DNA of 64,000 nt from Candidatus Poseidoniaceae archaeon (GCA_030747695.1 JASLKG010000008.1:55747-119746); one strand, 5' to 3'. Shown: positions 47,575 through 57,594, counted from the first letter of the stretch. The notes: a model not told the origin generated them from the letters alone. A program made the numbers and translations.

Positions 47575-48672
47575 ATGGTGCAAGCCAGTGCCCCGGGCAA
47601 ATGTATCCTCTTTGGGGAACATGCGGTGGTTTATGGCCAACCGGCTGTTGCAGTAGCAATTGATCAAAGAATGAGCATCAATTTTGAAATTTCAGAGAAT
47701 TGGCGAATAGACGGTATGAAATTTCAAAATAGAAAACATCCACATGTTACTGCTCTACGTACGAGGCTTTGGGAAGGCGGACCGCCATTGTCAATCAAGA
47801 TAACAGGGAACATTCCCCCAGCTAGTGGCCTAGGGTCTTCGGCCTCACTCTCAGTGGCTGCTGCTGCTGCATTAAGATGTGCAAGGGGTCGACAAATTAT
47901 TGATGATGATTGGGCAGAAGGGTGGACTGCTTCACGGCCTAATGATGTGTATAATAGTGCAGGAATTGCATCAAAGGGTGATTTTATTGAACATGGTGCT
48001 AGTGCTGTTGATGAAGATGAATGTGCAATTCTAGCACATGCTGTAGAGGCTTTTGCGCAAAATGGCAAAGCATCACCATTAGATTCAAGCACATGTTCAC
48101 ATGGAGGATGTATTGTTTTGTCAGATAAAGTTGAAACTCATTTGAATTGGTTATATTCTCGTAATTTAAATGGTGTTACATGGGAAGTTCATTCTGTCAA
48201 ATTGCCAAAGGAAATTGAAGAGGCTTACTTAGTAATAGGGAATACTGGAGTCCATGCGCCCACTTCTGTCCAAGTAGAAAAAATTGCTAAGTTGCTAAAA
48301 GAACAACCTAATCGAATTAATGAAATTGAGACAATTGGCCTAATCTCTAAACGGGGTATTAACGGATTAATTGAAGGTGATTTAGAAGCAGTAGGCAGGG
48401 CTATGAGTGAGAATCATCTAATTCTAAGGAATCTGGGGTTATCATGCCCTGAACTTGAGACTTTGATTTCTGCAGCTGCTCCTTCTTCGCTTGGAGTCAA
48501 ACTTACTGGAGCTGGCGGAGGAGGTTGTATGGTTGCATTAACTAGAGATCCAAAAACTACAAGCGAAGCAATCGAATTAGCGGGGGGTCGTACTCTGATT
48601 AGTAGTATTGCTGCAAGTGGTTTACTAGTGGATAATGATAGCGATTGCCCACTATGGAATCCCCTAAATTGA
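47575..48672 (+). CDS. mvk: Mevalonate kinase
   Basis: A 365-residue GHMP kinase that phosphorylates mevalonate for isoprenoid lipid synthesis. The N-terminal SAPGKCILFGEHAVVYGQPA is diagnostic, the ATP loop PPASGLGSSAS is at residues 81-91, and the third motif KLTGAGGGGCMVAL is near 330. The ATG at 47575 fits the family; the frame is open upstream into the divergent gene. Together with the aconitase X at 24463 it points to the archaeal modified mevalonate route. TBP follows 39 bases later behind its own promoter. Confidence 0.93.
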   Translation: MVQASAPGKCILFGEHAVVYGQPAVAVAIDQRMSINFEISENWRIDGMKFQNRKHPHVTALRTRLWEGGPPLSIKITGNIPPASGLGSSASLSVAAAAALRCARGRQIIDDDWAEGWTASRPNDVYNSAGIASKGDFIEHGASAVDEDECAILAHAVEAFAQNGKASPLDSSTCSHGGCIVLSDKVETHLNWLYSRNLNGVTWEVHSVKLPKEIEEAYLVIGNTGVHAPTSVQVEKIAKLLKEQPNRINEIETIGLISKRGINGLIEGDLEAVGRAMSENHLILRNLGLSCPELETLISAAAPSSLGVKLTGAGGGGCMVALTRDPKTTSEAIELAGGRTLISSIAASGLLVDNDSDCPLWNPLN

Positions 48673-48681
48673 CGTGACCCC

Positions 48682-48690
48682 TTTTAAATA
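48682..48690 (+). promoter_or_regulatory. TATA box of the TBP gene (leaderless promoter)
   Basis: TTTTAAATA, preceded by GACCCC as a possible BRE, is centred 26 bases before the ATG at 48712, the distance expected if transcription starts at the ATG. An imperfect palindrome, TATAGTCGGCCGGCTATG, covers the expected start site (48697-48714). Confidence 0.7.
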
Positions 48691-48711
48691 GAGGTTTATA
48701 GTCGGCCGGCT

Positions 48712-49323
48712 ATGAACGATGAAGACCGTTTAACTGTAGTAAATGTCGTCGCTAGCACAAGGGTTGCAGAAGAACTTGATTTGCCAGATATCGCAATTCA
48801 ATTGAATTGTGAATACGAACCTGAACAGTTCCCTGGTGTAGTTTACCGAGTTTCGGACCCAAAACTTGCAATACTGATGTTCCGTTCAGGACGTGCTGTA
48901 TGTACTGGTGGCAAAGATGAAGATAATATCCACACAGGAATCGAACGTATGATCAAAGATTTACGTAAAGCCGGAATTACCACATGGGACCTGAAGGATG
49001 TAGAAATCGAAGTCCAGAATATGGTGGCTACATACGCTCTACATTATCCAGAAGATTATGATGGAAATGACAAATTTACAGGAGAGCCACAAGCAGGCGA
49101 ACCACGTAAATTGAATCTAAACAATCTTACATTCCACTTGCCATTTGACAAAGTAGAATATGAGCCTGAACAATTCCCAGGACTAATTTATCGCTTAGAT
49201 TACCCGAAAGTAGTTTGTCTAATATTCGGATCTGGAAAGATGGTAATAACAGGGGCTCGTCACAAAGATGAGATTCTAGAAGCTGTCCAAATTATTCAGG
49301 ATGAACTAGCAGACCTACTTTGA
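48712..49323 (+). CDS. tbp: TATA-box binding protein (TBP)
   Basis: A 203-residue basal transcription factor that binds TATA boxes with TFB. The two direct repeats of the saddle are clear: EYEPEQFPGVVYRVSDPKLA with FRSGRAVCTGGK, and EYEPEQFPGLIYRLDYPKVV with FGSGKMVITGAR. The length is slightly above the usual 180-190. The promoter has a strong TATA box and the message is probably leaderless. It is a single gene, not in an operon. Confidence 0.97.
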   Translation: MNDEDRLTVVNVVASTRVAEELDLPDIAIQLNCEYEPEQFPGVVYRVSDPKLAILMFRSGRAVCTGGKDEDNIHTGIERMIKDLRKAGITTWDLKDVEIEVQNMVATYALHYPEDYDGNDKFTGEPQAGEPRKLNLNNLTFHLPFDKVEYEPEQFPGLIYRLDYPKVVCLIFGSGKMVITGARHKDEILEAVQIIQDELADLL

Positions 49324-49360
49324 AAATTGTAGGCGCCCCTCCCACAAATGAGGGATTGCA

Positions 49361-50392
49361 ATGATTGCATGGATTACTACTTGGAATATCAAGTGCGGAA
49401 TCGCCACATATTCTAGATCCTTGATTGAACATTTTGATGACGTTCTCGTTTTGGCTCAAAAGGGAGAAGGAGATGTTGACCAAGCAATTCCTTGTTGGAA
49501 AAGGGATACACCCTATTTTGAAGAAATTATTGCGCAAATAATCTCAAGAAATATTGATACTGTTGTAATTCAACACCAACCTGGCTTATTTAGATTCAAA
49601 TTTCTAAACATTTTACTTCTGAAACTTGCAGAATTAGAGATAAAGGTATTCATAACACTGCACAATACAAGAGATAGATCTCTAATATTCCCTTCAAAAC
49701 GAATAGAAAAAGCAGTTGATGGATTGAGTACATGTTCAACCATCATGGTACATCGAGAATCTGACGTCGAGAATCTTTCGTCCTTAGGAATTAAAGGGAA
49801 TGTAGTTATGATTCCACATGGAGTATACCCTCCTCCTTCTAACAAAGCTGAAACAATTCAAATGCATGGTCGTACTCTTGGCACATTTGGATTTTTGCTC
49901 CCTCATAAAGGTCAATTAGAGCTTATTGATGCCTTTTCTAAATTAGACAATTGGGATTCTCTTCTAATGTTATGCGCCACTAGAGAAGGAACTGGCAACA
50001 CACTAACAAAAGCCAATGCCCTCATTAAAAAGCATAATATTGGCAAAAACGTGAAACTAATTACTGATTTTATTGATGACGAGGTTGCAATCGCATCACT
50101 GGCAAATTGTGAACTACTCGCGTTTCCTTATCAAAATACGAAAGAGAGTGCATCGGGTGCGGTAAGAATGGGGGTTGCATCAGGTTCAGCAATTGCTGTA
50201 ACTCCAATTCCAATCTTTGATGATATCGATGGCGCAATCAAAATGTCAGGGAATTCTGCAAATCAAATAGCGTCATCTATTTCAGTAATTACAGATTCTC
50301 AAATCAAAGAATCTGAAGAAAAAATAATCAATCTTCGTGACTCTTTGCAGTGGGACAATATTTCTTTGCAAATTCAAGCCTTACTCAAATAA
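49361..50392 (+). CDS. Group 1 (GT-B fold) glycosyltransferase
   Basis: A 343-residue cytoplasmic enzyme. The N-terminal GIATYSRSL is the usual acceptor-side loop, and the C-terminal half has GTFGFLLPHKGQLELIDAFSKL and a donor-binding stretch with the acidic pair in FPYQNTKESASGAVRMGVASG, as in GT4/GT1 transferases. It transfers an activated sugar to a lipid, protein or glycan that I cannot specify. Its ATG lies in a small palindrome TGCAATGATTGCA. Its last 19 bases overlap the 3' end of the convergent cysNC. Confidence 0.82.
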   Translation: MIAWITTWNIKCGIATYSRSLIEHFDDVLVLAQKGEGDVDQAIPCWKRDTPYFEEIIAQIISRNIDTVVIQHQPGLFRFKFLNILLLKLAELEIKVFITLHNTRDRSLIFPSKRIEKAVDGLSTCSTIMVHRESDVENLSSLGIKGNVVMIPHGVYPPPSNKAETIQMHGRTLGTFGFLLPHKGQLELIDAFSKLDNWDSLLMLCATREGTGNTLTKANALIKKHNIGKNVKLITDFIDDEVAIASLANCELLAFPYQNTKESASGAVRMGVASGSAIAVTPIPIFDDIDGAIKMSGNSANQIASSISVITDSQIKESEEKIINLRDSLQWDNISLQIQALLK

Positions 50393-52266
50393 TCAATTAT
50401 TTGATCGGCTGCTTCTTCGGCTGTAGAATTCAATGTATCAACTCTAATTTCAGGATTCTGCGGCGCCTCATATGGACTCGAAATCCCAGTGAAATTTGTT
50501 AATTCTCCAGAACGTGCCTTGGCATACAAACCCTTTGCATCTCTTTGTTCACAAATCTCTAAAGGAGTATCTATGTAAACTTCTATAAATTCATTCTTTT
50601 CAAGTAAATCTCTTGCCATCTTACGCTCAGATTCAAATGGTGAAATAAAGGACGTAATACAAATTAATCCTGCATCCAACATTAAATTTGCAACTTCAGA
50701 AACACGACGTATATTTTCAACACGATCTGCTTTTGTAAAGCCTAAATCTCTATTCAATCCATGTCTAACATTATCCCCATCTAACGTAATTGTATGTCTT
50801 CCCATTGATTGTAATTTCTTCTCTAGTATATTTGCGATACTAGATTTTCCTGAACCTGAAAGACCAGTAAACCAGATGACCTTTGGCTGCTGTGTTTTCA
50901 TTTCAGCTCTACTTGTTTTTGTAACATCCATATTTTGCCAATGGATGTTATCAGAACGTCTTAATGCAAAATCGATTAAACCCATTCCAACTGTATTGTT
51001 AGTCATTCTATCAACAATTATGAAGCCACCTGTTGACGAATCATCACTATAGGGGTCAAAGGCTATTCGATTTGCTAATGACACATTACAAACTCCAATC
51101 TCATTCATATCTAGTACCTTTGCAGGCAATTGTTCAAGGCTGTTTACATCAATCCTATACTTTAATCGCCCCAAGGTTAGAGATGTTGTTTGTGTATTTG
51201 ATTTGAACAGATATTGTCTACCAGGCATCATTGCAGAATCGTCCATCCACAATATACGTGCTTGAAACTGATCTGCTACTGCACATGGGTGTTCTATCGT
51301 GGTAAGTAAATCGCCACGTGAAATATCTATTTCATCATTTAATGTAATTGTTACAGATCTGCCAGCACCTGCTAAATTCAAATTTCCATCCATTGTGACT
51401 ATCTTATCAATAGTTGATTCACGGCCACTTGGAGATACTCTTATTTTGTCTCCGACCTTTACTATTCCACTTGTAATCAAACCTGCAAATCCTCGAAACT
51501 CCTGATTAGGACGGTTTACCCATTGGACTGGCATCCTAAATGGTCGAGATAGTGAACTTGAAACTACTTCTACGCTTTCGAGATATTCCATGACTGAGTG
51601 GCCTTTGTACCAGGGTGTTCTATCACTCAATTCAACAACATTGTCGCCGTTTAGTGCCGATATAGGAACGGCAACTATCTCATCGATATCTAATGCTTCA
51701 TTTGCAAAATTAGTATAATCGGCAACTATCGAGTTATATGTTTCCTCAGAATATTCAACCAAATCCATTTTATTTATTGCAAGTAAAACTCGCTTTACTC
51801 CTACCATTGATACAATGAATGAATGACGACGCGTTTGCGTAAGTACTCCTTGGCTGGCATCAACCAATATTATTGCAACATCTGCAGTTGAAGCACCTGT
51901 CGCCATATTTCTTGTATATTCTTCATGTCCGGGAGTATCTGCAACAATATACTTTCTTTTCTCTGTAGAAAAGAATCGGTATGCGACATCAATTGTAATA
52001 CCTTGCTCTCTTTCTGCTGCAAGTCCATCCACTAGCAGGGCTAAGTCAATCTCGCCATCTTGTGTACCTACTTTCTTTGAATCTACTTCTAATGCTGCAA
52101 GATGATCATCAAACAACATATGAGATTCAAATAACATCCGCCCAATTAATGTTGATTTGCCATCATCAACTGAACCACAAGTAATGAACCTAAGTAATTC
52201 TTTTTTCTCATGAACTGAAAGGTATGACTCTATGTCAGTAGCTATAAGATCGCTAATGTGTGACAT
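50374..52266 (-). CDS. cysNC: Bifunctional sulfate adenylyltransferase GTPase subunit and APS kinase
   Basis: A 630-residue fusion. The N-terminal EF-Tu-like GTPase (CysN) has the P-loop GSVDDGKST (31-39), DTPGHEEYTRNM and NKMD, plus two beta-barrel domains to about 450. From about 462 there is an APS kinase (CysC) with the P-loop GLSGSGKS (468-475), DGDNVRHGLNRDLGF and a C-terminal GISSPYEAPQNPE. Together with CysD it makes APS and then PAPS. Start and stop of cysD and cysNC overlap by one base (TGATG). No PAPS reductase or sulfite reductase is present in the window. Confidence 0.95.
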   Translation of the reverse strand: MSHISDLIATDIESYLSVHEKKELLRFITCGSVDDGKSTLIGRMLFESHMLFDDHLAALEVDSKKVGTQDGEIDLALLVDGLAAEREQGITIDVAYRFFSTEKRKYIVADTPGHEEYTRNMATGASTADVAIILVDASQGVLTQTRRHSFIVSMVGVKRVLLAINKMDLVEYSEETYNSIVADYTNFANEALDIDEIVAVPISALNGDNVVELSDRTPWYKGHSVMEYLESVEVVSSSLSRPFRMPVQWVNRPNQEFRGFAGLITSGIVKVGDKIRVSPSGRESTIDKIVTMDGNLNLAGAGRSVTITLNDEIDISRGDLLTTIEHPCAVADQFQARILWMDDSAMMPGRQYLFKSNTQTTSLTLGRLKYRIDVNSLEQLPAKVLDMNEIGVCNVSLANRIAFDPYSDDSSTGGFIIVDRMTNNTVGMGLIDFALRRSDNIHWQNMDVTKTSRAEMKTQQPKVIWFTGLSGSGKSSIANILEKKLQSMGRHTITLDGDNVRHGLNRDLGFTKADRVENIRRVSEVANLMLDAGLICITSFISPFESERKMARDLLEKNEFIEVYIDTPLEICEQRDAKGLYAKARSGELTNFTGISSPYEAPQNPEIRVDTLNSTAEEAADQIIDYLSKA

Positions 52267-53159
52267 CAGAAATACCCCTCTTGCTTCTTTTTTTCCATGG
52301 ATGCTGTACCATCAAAATCTATGATTCGCCCTTGCCTTTCAGAAGTAGTAGTCAGCAACATTTCTTGGATTATCTGTGGCAATGTATCTGCTTCAGATTC
52401 AACAGCACCTGTCAAGGGGTAACATCCAAGTGTGCGAAATCTGACTTTTCTCATCATTGGCTTTTCACTACTTTCCAAAGGTAATCGGTCATCATCAACC
52501 AAAACAAGTATGCCGTCTCTCTCAACAACTGGTCTTTCTTTAGAGAGATAGAGTGGGACTATTGGGATTTTTTCTAAGTGTATATACTGCCATATATCGA
52601 GTTCTGTCCAATTCGACAATGGGAACACACGTATAGACTCGCCAGAGTTTTTCCTTGAATTATAAATATTCCATAATTCTGGCCGTTGGCTTTTTGGATC
52701 CCATTGATGTGATTTATTTCTGAACGAAAATATTCTCTCTTTCGCTCTACTTTTTTCTTCATCGCGACGTGCACCTCCAAATGCAACGTCAAAACCGTAT
52801 TTATCTAGAGCTTTTTTCAATCCTTGAGTCTTCATCAAATCTGTATGCTTTGCAGACCCATGAACAAAAGGATTTATTCCCATTTCTTCGCCTTCTGGAT
52901 TAACATATACAAGCATATCCAAATTGTACTCTTCCGCGATATTATCTCTAAATTCAATCATCTCAGAAAATTTCCAAGTAGTATCAATATGCATCAATGG
53001 AAATGGGATTTTTGAGGGGTGGAATGCCTTCATAGCAAGATGTAACATGACTGATGAATCCTTGCCAATGGAATACAGCATAACAGGATTCTCTGCTTCT
53101 GCAACAACCTCCCTCATTATATGAATCGCCTCGGCTTCAAGACGTTGAAGGTGTGTCAT
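52266..53159 (-). CDS. cysD: Sulfate adenylyltransferase small subunit
   Basis: A 297-residue PP-loop ATP pyrophosphatase that forms APS from sulfate and ATP with CysN. The PP-loop reads [29 protein letters not shown], the [15 protein letters not shown] region and [13 protein letters not shown] are all CysD signatures. The ATG at 53159 is preferred over a TTG four codons upstream. It is the first gene of the pair and lies 20 bases after the DHH phosphoesterase gene. Confidence 0.95.
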   Translation of the reverse strand: MTHLQRLEAEAIHIMREVVAEAENPVMLYSIGKDSSVMLHLAMKAFHPSKIPFPLMHIDTTWKFSEMIEFRDNIAEEYNLDMLVYVNPEGEEMGINPFVHGSAKHTDLMKTQGLKKALDKYGFDVAFGGARRDEEKSRAKERIFSFRNKSHQWDPKSQRPELWNIYNSRKNSGESIRVFPLSNWTELDIWQYIHLEKIPIVPLYLSKERPVVERDGILVLVDDDRLPLESSEKPMMRKVRFRTLGCYPLTGAVESEADTLPQIIQEMLLTTTSERQGRIIDFDGTASMEKKKQEGYF

Positions 53160-53180
53160 TCTATCCTGCAATTACTTCCC

Positions 53181-54050
53181 TCAGTTGTCACGACGGGCTA
53201 CTATCTCCTTCATCAAGGCTGGCACCTCTCCCTTCGGGAGAGCGTCGATGCCTCCTGCGGTTTCTCTACCTCCGCCTCCAAACATCTTACATAATTCACC
53301 AATACCTGAGCTGCCTCTAACTGAAATCTGAAATTTATCTCCTTTATCTATGGCAATCACATGAGGGCCTGGACTCTCATTTAAACGATGTGCGAATACT
53401 CCCACAATTCTTCTAGCCCAAGATAAATCTGGCAAAACATACATCCCATCTTTTTGTTTGATATCCCCTACATTAGCCATGTCATTTGCAAATCCTAATT
53501 TTAATTTTTCAAATACTTTAGTTTTGATAAATTCTTCAGGGGTTACTGAATCGATGCAATACTGAAGTAGCTTATCTGGGTGGTAATGTAAATCATCTAA
53601 TGACTCACCATAACCATTGTAGTTTAGTAATTCTCCTAATTCTGCCAAATCAGGTCTATCCGAATATTGGCCAAGGCCATCACCATGTAATGCTACATGT
53701 GCCCAAGCTGATTTTACTCCAATATAATTTTCAACAATTTTTGAAGTACACATCTCTGCAGATGTATCAATGTATGACTCTATCCCTTTGATTTCTTCTC
53801 CAGACAAATGATGATCAAACCAAATTATTTTGTGATTAGATTCTGCAAACTGTTTAGCTTTACCATGATTACGCTCTAATGAGATGTCCATAGCAACTAA
53901 TTCATCATCTCTTTCAAGACTAATTTTGTCTAGCAATTGAATGTCACGTTTTACCCCAGTTACCCTTTTTCCTTCAAGCCCATAGGCTAAACCCCATTGG
54001 ACCATAGAACAGATGCCATCAGCATCGCCATTGTAGGCGAACCAGCGCAT
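53181..54050 (-). CDS. DHH/DHHA1-family phosphoesterase
   Basis: A 289-residue phosphoesterase. The DHH domain has FAYNGDADGICS at the N-terminus and DHH in IIWFDHHLSG. The C-terminal DHHA1 domain has the substrate motif GGGGRETAGG. Proteins with this pair of domains hydrolyse phosphodiesters such as short oligonucleotides or cyclic dinucleotides (RecJ/NrnA-like). The role here is not resolved. An ATG nine codons upstream at 54077 is also possible. It heads a minus-strand run with cysD-cysNC, divergent from the PKD-type gene. Confidence 0.82.
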   Translation of the reverse strand: MRWFAYNGDADGICSMVQWGLAYGLEGKRVTGVKRDIQLLDKISLERDDELVAMDISLERNHGKAKQFAESNHKIIWFDHHLSGEEIKGIESYIDTSAEMCTSKIVENYIGVKSAWAHVALHGDGLGQYSDRPDLAELGELLNYNGYGESLDDLHYHPDKLLQYCIDSVTPEEFIKTKVFEKLKLGFANDMANVGDIKQKDGMYVLPDLSWARRIVGVFAHRLNESPGPHVIAIDKGDKFQISVRGSSGIGELCKMFGGGGRETAGGIDALPKGEVPALMKEIVARRDN

Positions 54051-54159
54051 AAACGATGCCAACCTGTTTCTTAACATGAGCCTATTGCCTCAATAATGGT
54101 GAGATATTTTACTGTAATCTGAATAGTCCATGACGCATATACGTTCATGTAGACAACCA

Positions 54160-54178
54160 CGCATGACATAGTCATGCG
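54160..54178 (+). promoter_or_regulatory. Perfect inverted repeat containing the start codon of the first PKD-type gene
   Basis: CGCATGACATAGTCATGCG has 8-bp perfect arms and a 3-nt loop; the ATG (54174) is in the right arm. A CATATACG sequence about 30-35 bases upstream could be the TATA box, so the repeat would be at the very 5' end of the message. Confidence 0.55.
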
Positions 54179-57100
54179 CAGGGAGCTAATGATGGCTTTT
54201 CTCCTAGTGATTTCAACTCTAGTCGTGACGCCGCAAGCCAGTGCGACACAAATTGAAGGTGAAGACCCCGGCGTATCAGATGTCCCTTCATGGCAAATCG
54301 GTGACAAATGGATCCATGCTGGTTCTTTTGATCCAACACTGTTAGTTCAAAATGCTGGAGTACAGGCTGCAGTTGGAAAAATAAATGGAGATGCAACTAC
54401 CATAGTTCAATCGATAACTGAAAGAACCGTAGATAATGTCAGTACCTTGGTTTACCTTACTAGTTCTACTGCCAATTTCGATAAGGGCGGTGTTACTCTT
54501 GACGGATATACTGGTAATCTTTACATTGAATATCAAGTCGATGAGGTGGTTAGAGTGAGTGACCTTGCAACTATTTCTTCTGATTTATCTCTAAATGTTA
54601 GATATGTACCATATGGCATAAGTTCCCTTACTCAACAAATTGCTGACATAACAATTGGTACTGGTTATGATCCAGCTAGCGAAACATATGATTTTCCATT
54701 ACGTATGGGTGAAACCTGGAATACTTCTTATGTATCTTCATCTGCATGGAGTGGTTCTTCGGATTATATCACACCATTCCCTGCACCCACTAGTGGAGCA
54801 AATCATACCAATTGGGAAGTGACAAATATAGGTAAGCCCAAGAATGACATAGGTGAACAAATCAGTTATGACGGATGTAATGCATCATACGAATTAACTT
54901 CATTCGATGACAATGGAACTGAAACTGCTTACAAATGGTTTTGTCCTGAAGTAAGGTATTTTGCATGGTCCCATACTGAAGAAGACATTGGTCTTGTAAT
55001 CGATTTTAGACTAAAGCAATATCTTCCTGTAGACTCATCAGGAGTTATTGCAAATTCTCAGCCAGGATATAGAAATAACCTGCTTACTGTAGAATCTTCC
55101 TCGACGATTACAGCACTAGATTCGCCACTAGAAGTATGGGCGAATTTAACGGACTCTTTGGGTAATCCTGTAAATGGAGCTGATATAGAGATAAGATATG
55201 AGCCTGAATCTTTTACTTCTACATTGACTACGAATAGTAATGGCAGCGTTTGGACCATTATTGATGTTGGAAGCAAAAGGGATACATCAACTACAACATT
55301 CGACTGGTCAAGTCATGGCATTATTGCTCGACATGGTAATTTAATTGGAGTATCAACAATCACATTGGATGAATCTATTGTTGGTCTAGATCTTGTTTCA
55401 GGACTTGAAAGAGCTAGTGTCCTAAGGAATCGGAGTGGAGAACTTTTCAATCTAAATTTGATTTCGGGATTCAATGTATTACCCGGAGATAATTTGATAA
55501 TTGATCTACCTATATACAATAGAGGAATTACTACGTCTTTACCAGCTGAAGTTGAGATCACTAAACCAGATGGTACTTCATTTAGAGAATCATTACCTGC
55601 ATTGGCTCTTTATGAGCAGCATGTCGTTTCATTTGAATGGTCAATACCCTCTGATTCTCCTATAGATAATCTTAGCATCATATGGGAAGCTGATCCAAGT
55701 GAGACGAATTCAAATGATGCTGACTCTTCAAATGATCTTGCTACGATACCGTTGTTTGTAGGGAGATTACCTACGTTTATTGCGGAAAACCAATCTGTGT
55801 TAACCAATGAAATTGTACACCTCAATGCTTCAGGAAGTTATGATTCAGATGGCGGAGAAATCTGGTGTGAATTCAAGATACCATATGATGATGGTACGAG
55901 AACATTGGCATGGCAAAGAACTACGCGTCAAAATTGTATGATGAATTGGACTTGGACTGATGATGGAATTTACAATGTGGAAGTTACTATCCATGACGAT
56001 GAAGCCGATTCAATTGTAGAATTTATTGAAGTTGAAATAATAAATCGCGCACCAAATGTAAGAATTGTTTCCTTACGTGAAGAGGTTAAAGTTGAACATC
56101 TTGTAACTCTACAGGTTTTTGCGAACGATTCTGATTCTGAAGATTCGTGGCCTGGCATGGTAGATGTACATTGGCCAACAACAGATTGTCAAGAAGGATA
56201 CTACACACGGACATGTACTACTACTGCTTGGACTGAAGGATTACACACATTCACTGCTGTTGGTACAGATGACGATGGCGTTCAATCAGTTGCAAGTATA
56301 GACATCGTATTCACAAACATCGCACCTCATGACGTGTCACTATCGATGTGGGACAAAAATGGTGAATTAATCAAAGCCGATTCGCAAATGACTTGGCATA
56401 TAGATGAAGATCAAGAAATAGAAATTTCAGCACGTGCTGAAGATTCTATGGATGACCTCGAAAACCTACACTACCAATGGAGTTTTGGTGCACAAACAGA
56501 TGGAAGAGAATCAAGGGTTTCTGCTCAGTGGAGTGAATCTGGACTTCATAAAATATTGGTTGAAGCAACTGACTCTGAGGGTGAAACCAGTGGATTAGTA
56601 GAACGATGGATTGATGTTAGGAACGTACCACCAGTAGTTGAGCCTTTACCTGAAATACTCCCTCTTGCTGAAGGCCAATCTATTTCTCTGATCGCCAGCG
56701 CAACTGATACTTATTCTGATGTAAATGGATTGCAAACCTGTTGGGATATGAATCCAGGAATCGATACAGATGGAATTGGTTCTGCTGATGATGATTGTGA
56801 CATTATAGGCCTCAACATGACATGGTCATGGGCCTTTGCAGGCGAACATAATTTTGTGTTTCATGCTACAGATGATGATGGAGTAAGAGTTTCTTCGACT
56901 GCAACTGTAACAGTTCTAAATCTACCACCAATCGTACGTATCAAACCAATTTCGGATGCAGAAGTTGGAGAAATCATAACTTTAGATGCAAGCCCTACCT
57001 TAGACTCTCCTGCTGACAGAGAAACATTAACCGTAGTATGGGATGTAGACTGTTCTCGTGACAGTGATGGTGATGGGATAAAAGATAATGATGCTGATAT

Positions 57101-57575
57101 AGTTGGTAATGTAGTTCAATATTCATTTTCCAAGCAAGGTAAATGGAAAATAAAAGCAATTGCTTGGGATGAAAATGTGTTCAATCCTGGTTCATCTAGC
57201 ACCACAGTAACAGTAGATGCACCTGATATGACAGCATTTGAAGAAGTCATAGAATCGCTCTCGGGGGACGATTCGAATCCAATATTACAACTATTAGTTC
57301 TTGGAACTATTATTATTTTATTAGCCATGTTTATGCGAAGAAATCCGAAACAAAAAGATTCGGTATGGGATGAAGAATCAGTTGAAGTTCGTCGACCTAT
57401 GTCAGCTCCTGAAATCAAATATTTTGAGAATGATGTTTTCTCTACAGAAGATACAGAAGCACCTCCCCTCCCTGAAGAAGGTTTACCAGAAGGTTGGACA
57501 GGTGAACAATGGGAACATTATGGCCATCAATACCTTTCTTCGTTAAATCAAGACAATGAACAGGATGAAAAGTAG
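54174..57575 (+). CDS. PKD-type surface protein 1 with cytosolic GWT-EQW-YG tail
   Basis: A 1133-residue exoprotein. Signal peptide about 1-24 (ends QASA). Residues about 30-330 form a domain beginning VPSWQIGDKWIHAG, shared with the next gene. A CARDB-like domain (about 430-540) and several PKD-like domains follow, each with ASGSYDSDGG or DDDG-type turns. A membrane helix near 1040-1060 is followed by an 80-residue cytosolic tail with LPEGWTGEQWEHYGHQYL. No enzyme motif was found. The next gene starts 20 bases after the stop and is a paralog, so tandem duplication is evident. Role in envelope structure is inference. Confidence 0.78.
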   Translation: MRRELMMAFLLVISTLVVTPQASATQIEGEDPGVSDVPSWQIGDKWIHAGSFDPTLLVQNAGVQAAVGKINGDATTIVQSITERTVDNVSTLVYLTSSTANFDKGGVTLDGYTGNLYIEYQVDEVVRVSDLATISSDLSLNVRYVPYGISSLTQQIADITIGTGYDPASETYDFPLRMGETWNTSYVSSSAWSGSSDYITPFPAPTSGANHTNWEVTNIGKPKNDIGEQISYDGCNASYELTSFDDNGTETAYKWFCPEVRYFAWSHTEEDIGLVIDFRLKQYLPVDSSGVIANSQPGYRNNLLTVESSSTITALDSPLEVWANLTDSLGNPVNGADIEIRYEPESFTSTLTTNSNGSVWTIIDVGSKRDTSTTTFDWSSHGIIARHGNLIGVSTITLDESIVGLDLVSGLERASVLRNRSGELFNLNLISGFNVLPGDNLIIDLPIYNRGITTSLPAEVEITKPDGTSFRESLPALALYEQHVVSFEWSIPSDSPIDNLSIIWEADPSETNSNDADSSNDLATIPLFVGRLPTFIAENQSVLTNEIVHLNASGSYDSDGGEIWCEFKIPYDDGTRTLAWQRTTRQNCMMNWTWTDDGIYNVEVTIHDDEADSIVEFIEVEIINRAPNVRIVSLREEVKVEHLVTLQVFANDSDSEDSWPGMVDVHWPTTDCQEGYYTRTCTTTAWTEGLHTFTAVGTDDDGVQSVASIDIVFTNIAPHDVSLSMWDKNGELIKADSQMTWHIDEDQEIEISARAEDSMDDLENLHYQWSFGAQTDGRESRVSAQWSESGLHKILVEATDSEGETSGLVERWIDVRNVPPVVEPLPEILPLAEGQSISLIASATDTYSDVNGLQTCWDMNPGIDTDGIGSADDDCDIIGLNMTWSWAFAGEHNFVFHATDDDGVRVSSTATVTVLNLPPIVRIKPISDAEVGEIITLDASPTLDSPADRETLTVVWDVDCSRDSDGDGIKDNDADIVGNVVQYSFSKQGKWKIKAIAWDENVFNPGSSSTTVTVDAPDMTAFEEVIESLSGDDSNPILQLLVLGTIIILLAMFMRRNPKQKDSVWDEESVEVRRPMSAPEIKYFENDVFSTEDTEAPPLPEEGLPEGWTGEQWEHYGHQYLSSLNQDNEQDEK

Positions 57576-57594
57576 GGACATACTACGTATGTCC
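57576..57594 (+). promoter_or_regulatory. Perfect inverted repeat filling the gap between the two PKD-type genes
   Basis: GGACATACTACGTATGTCC has 8-bp perfect arms and a 3-nt loop. It lies exactly between the TAG of the first gene (ends 57575) and the ATG of the second (57595). Confidence 0.55.

Noticed and set aside
47509..47667. Upstream extension of the Fe-S oxidoreductase
   Set aside because: It would overlap the start of the divergent mevalonate kinase, and the added residues look random.
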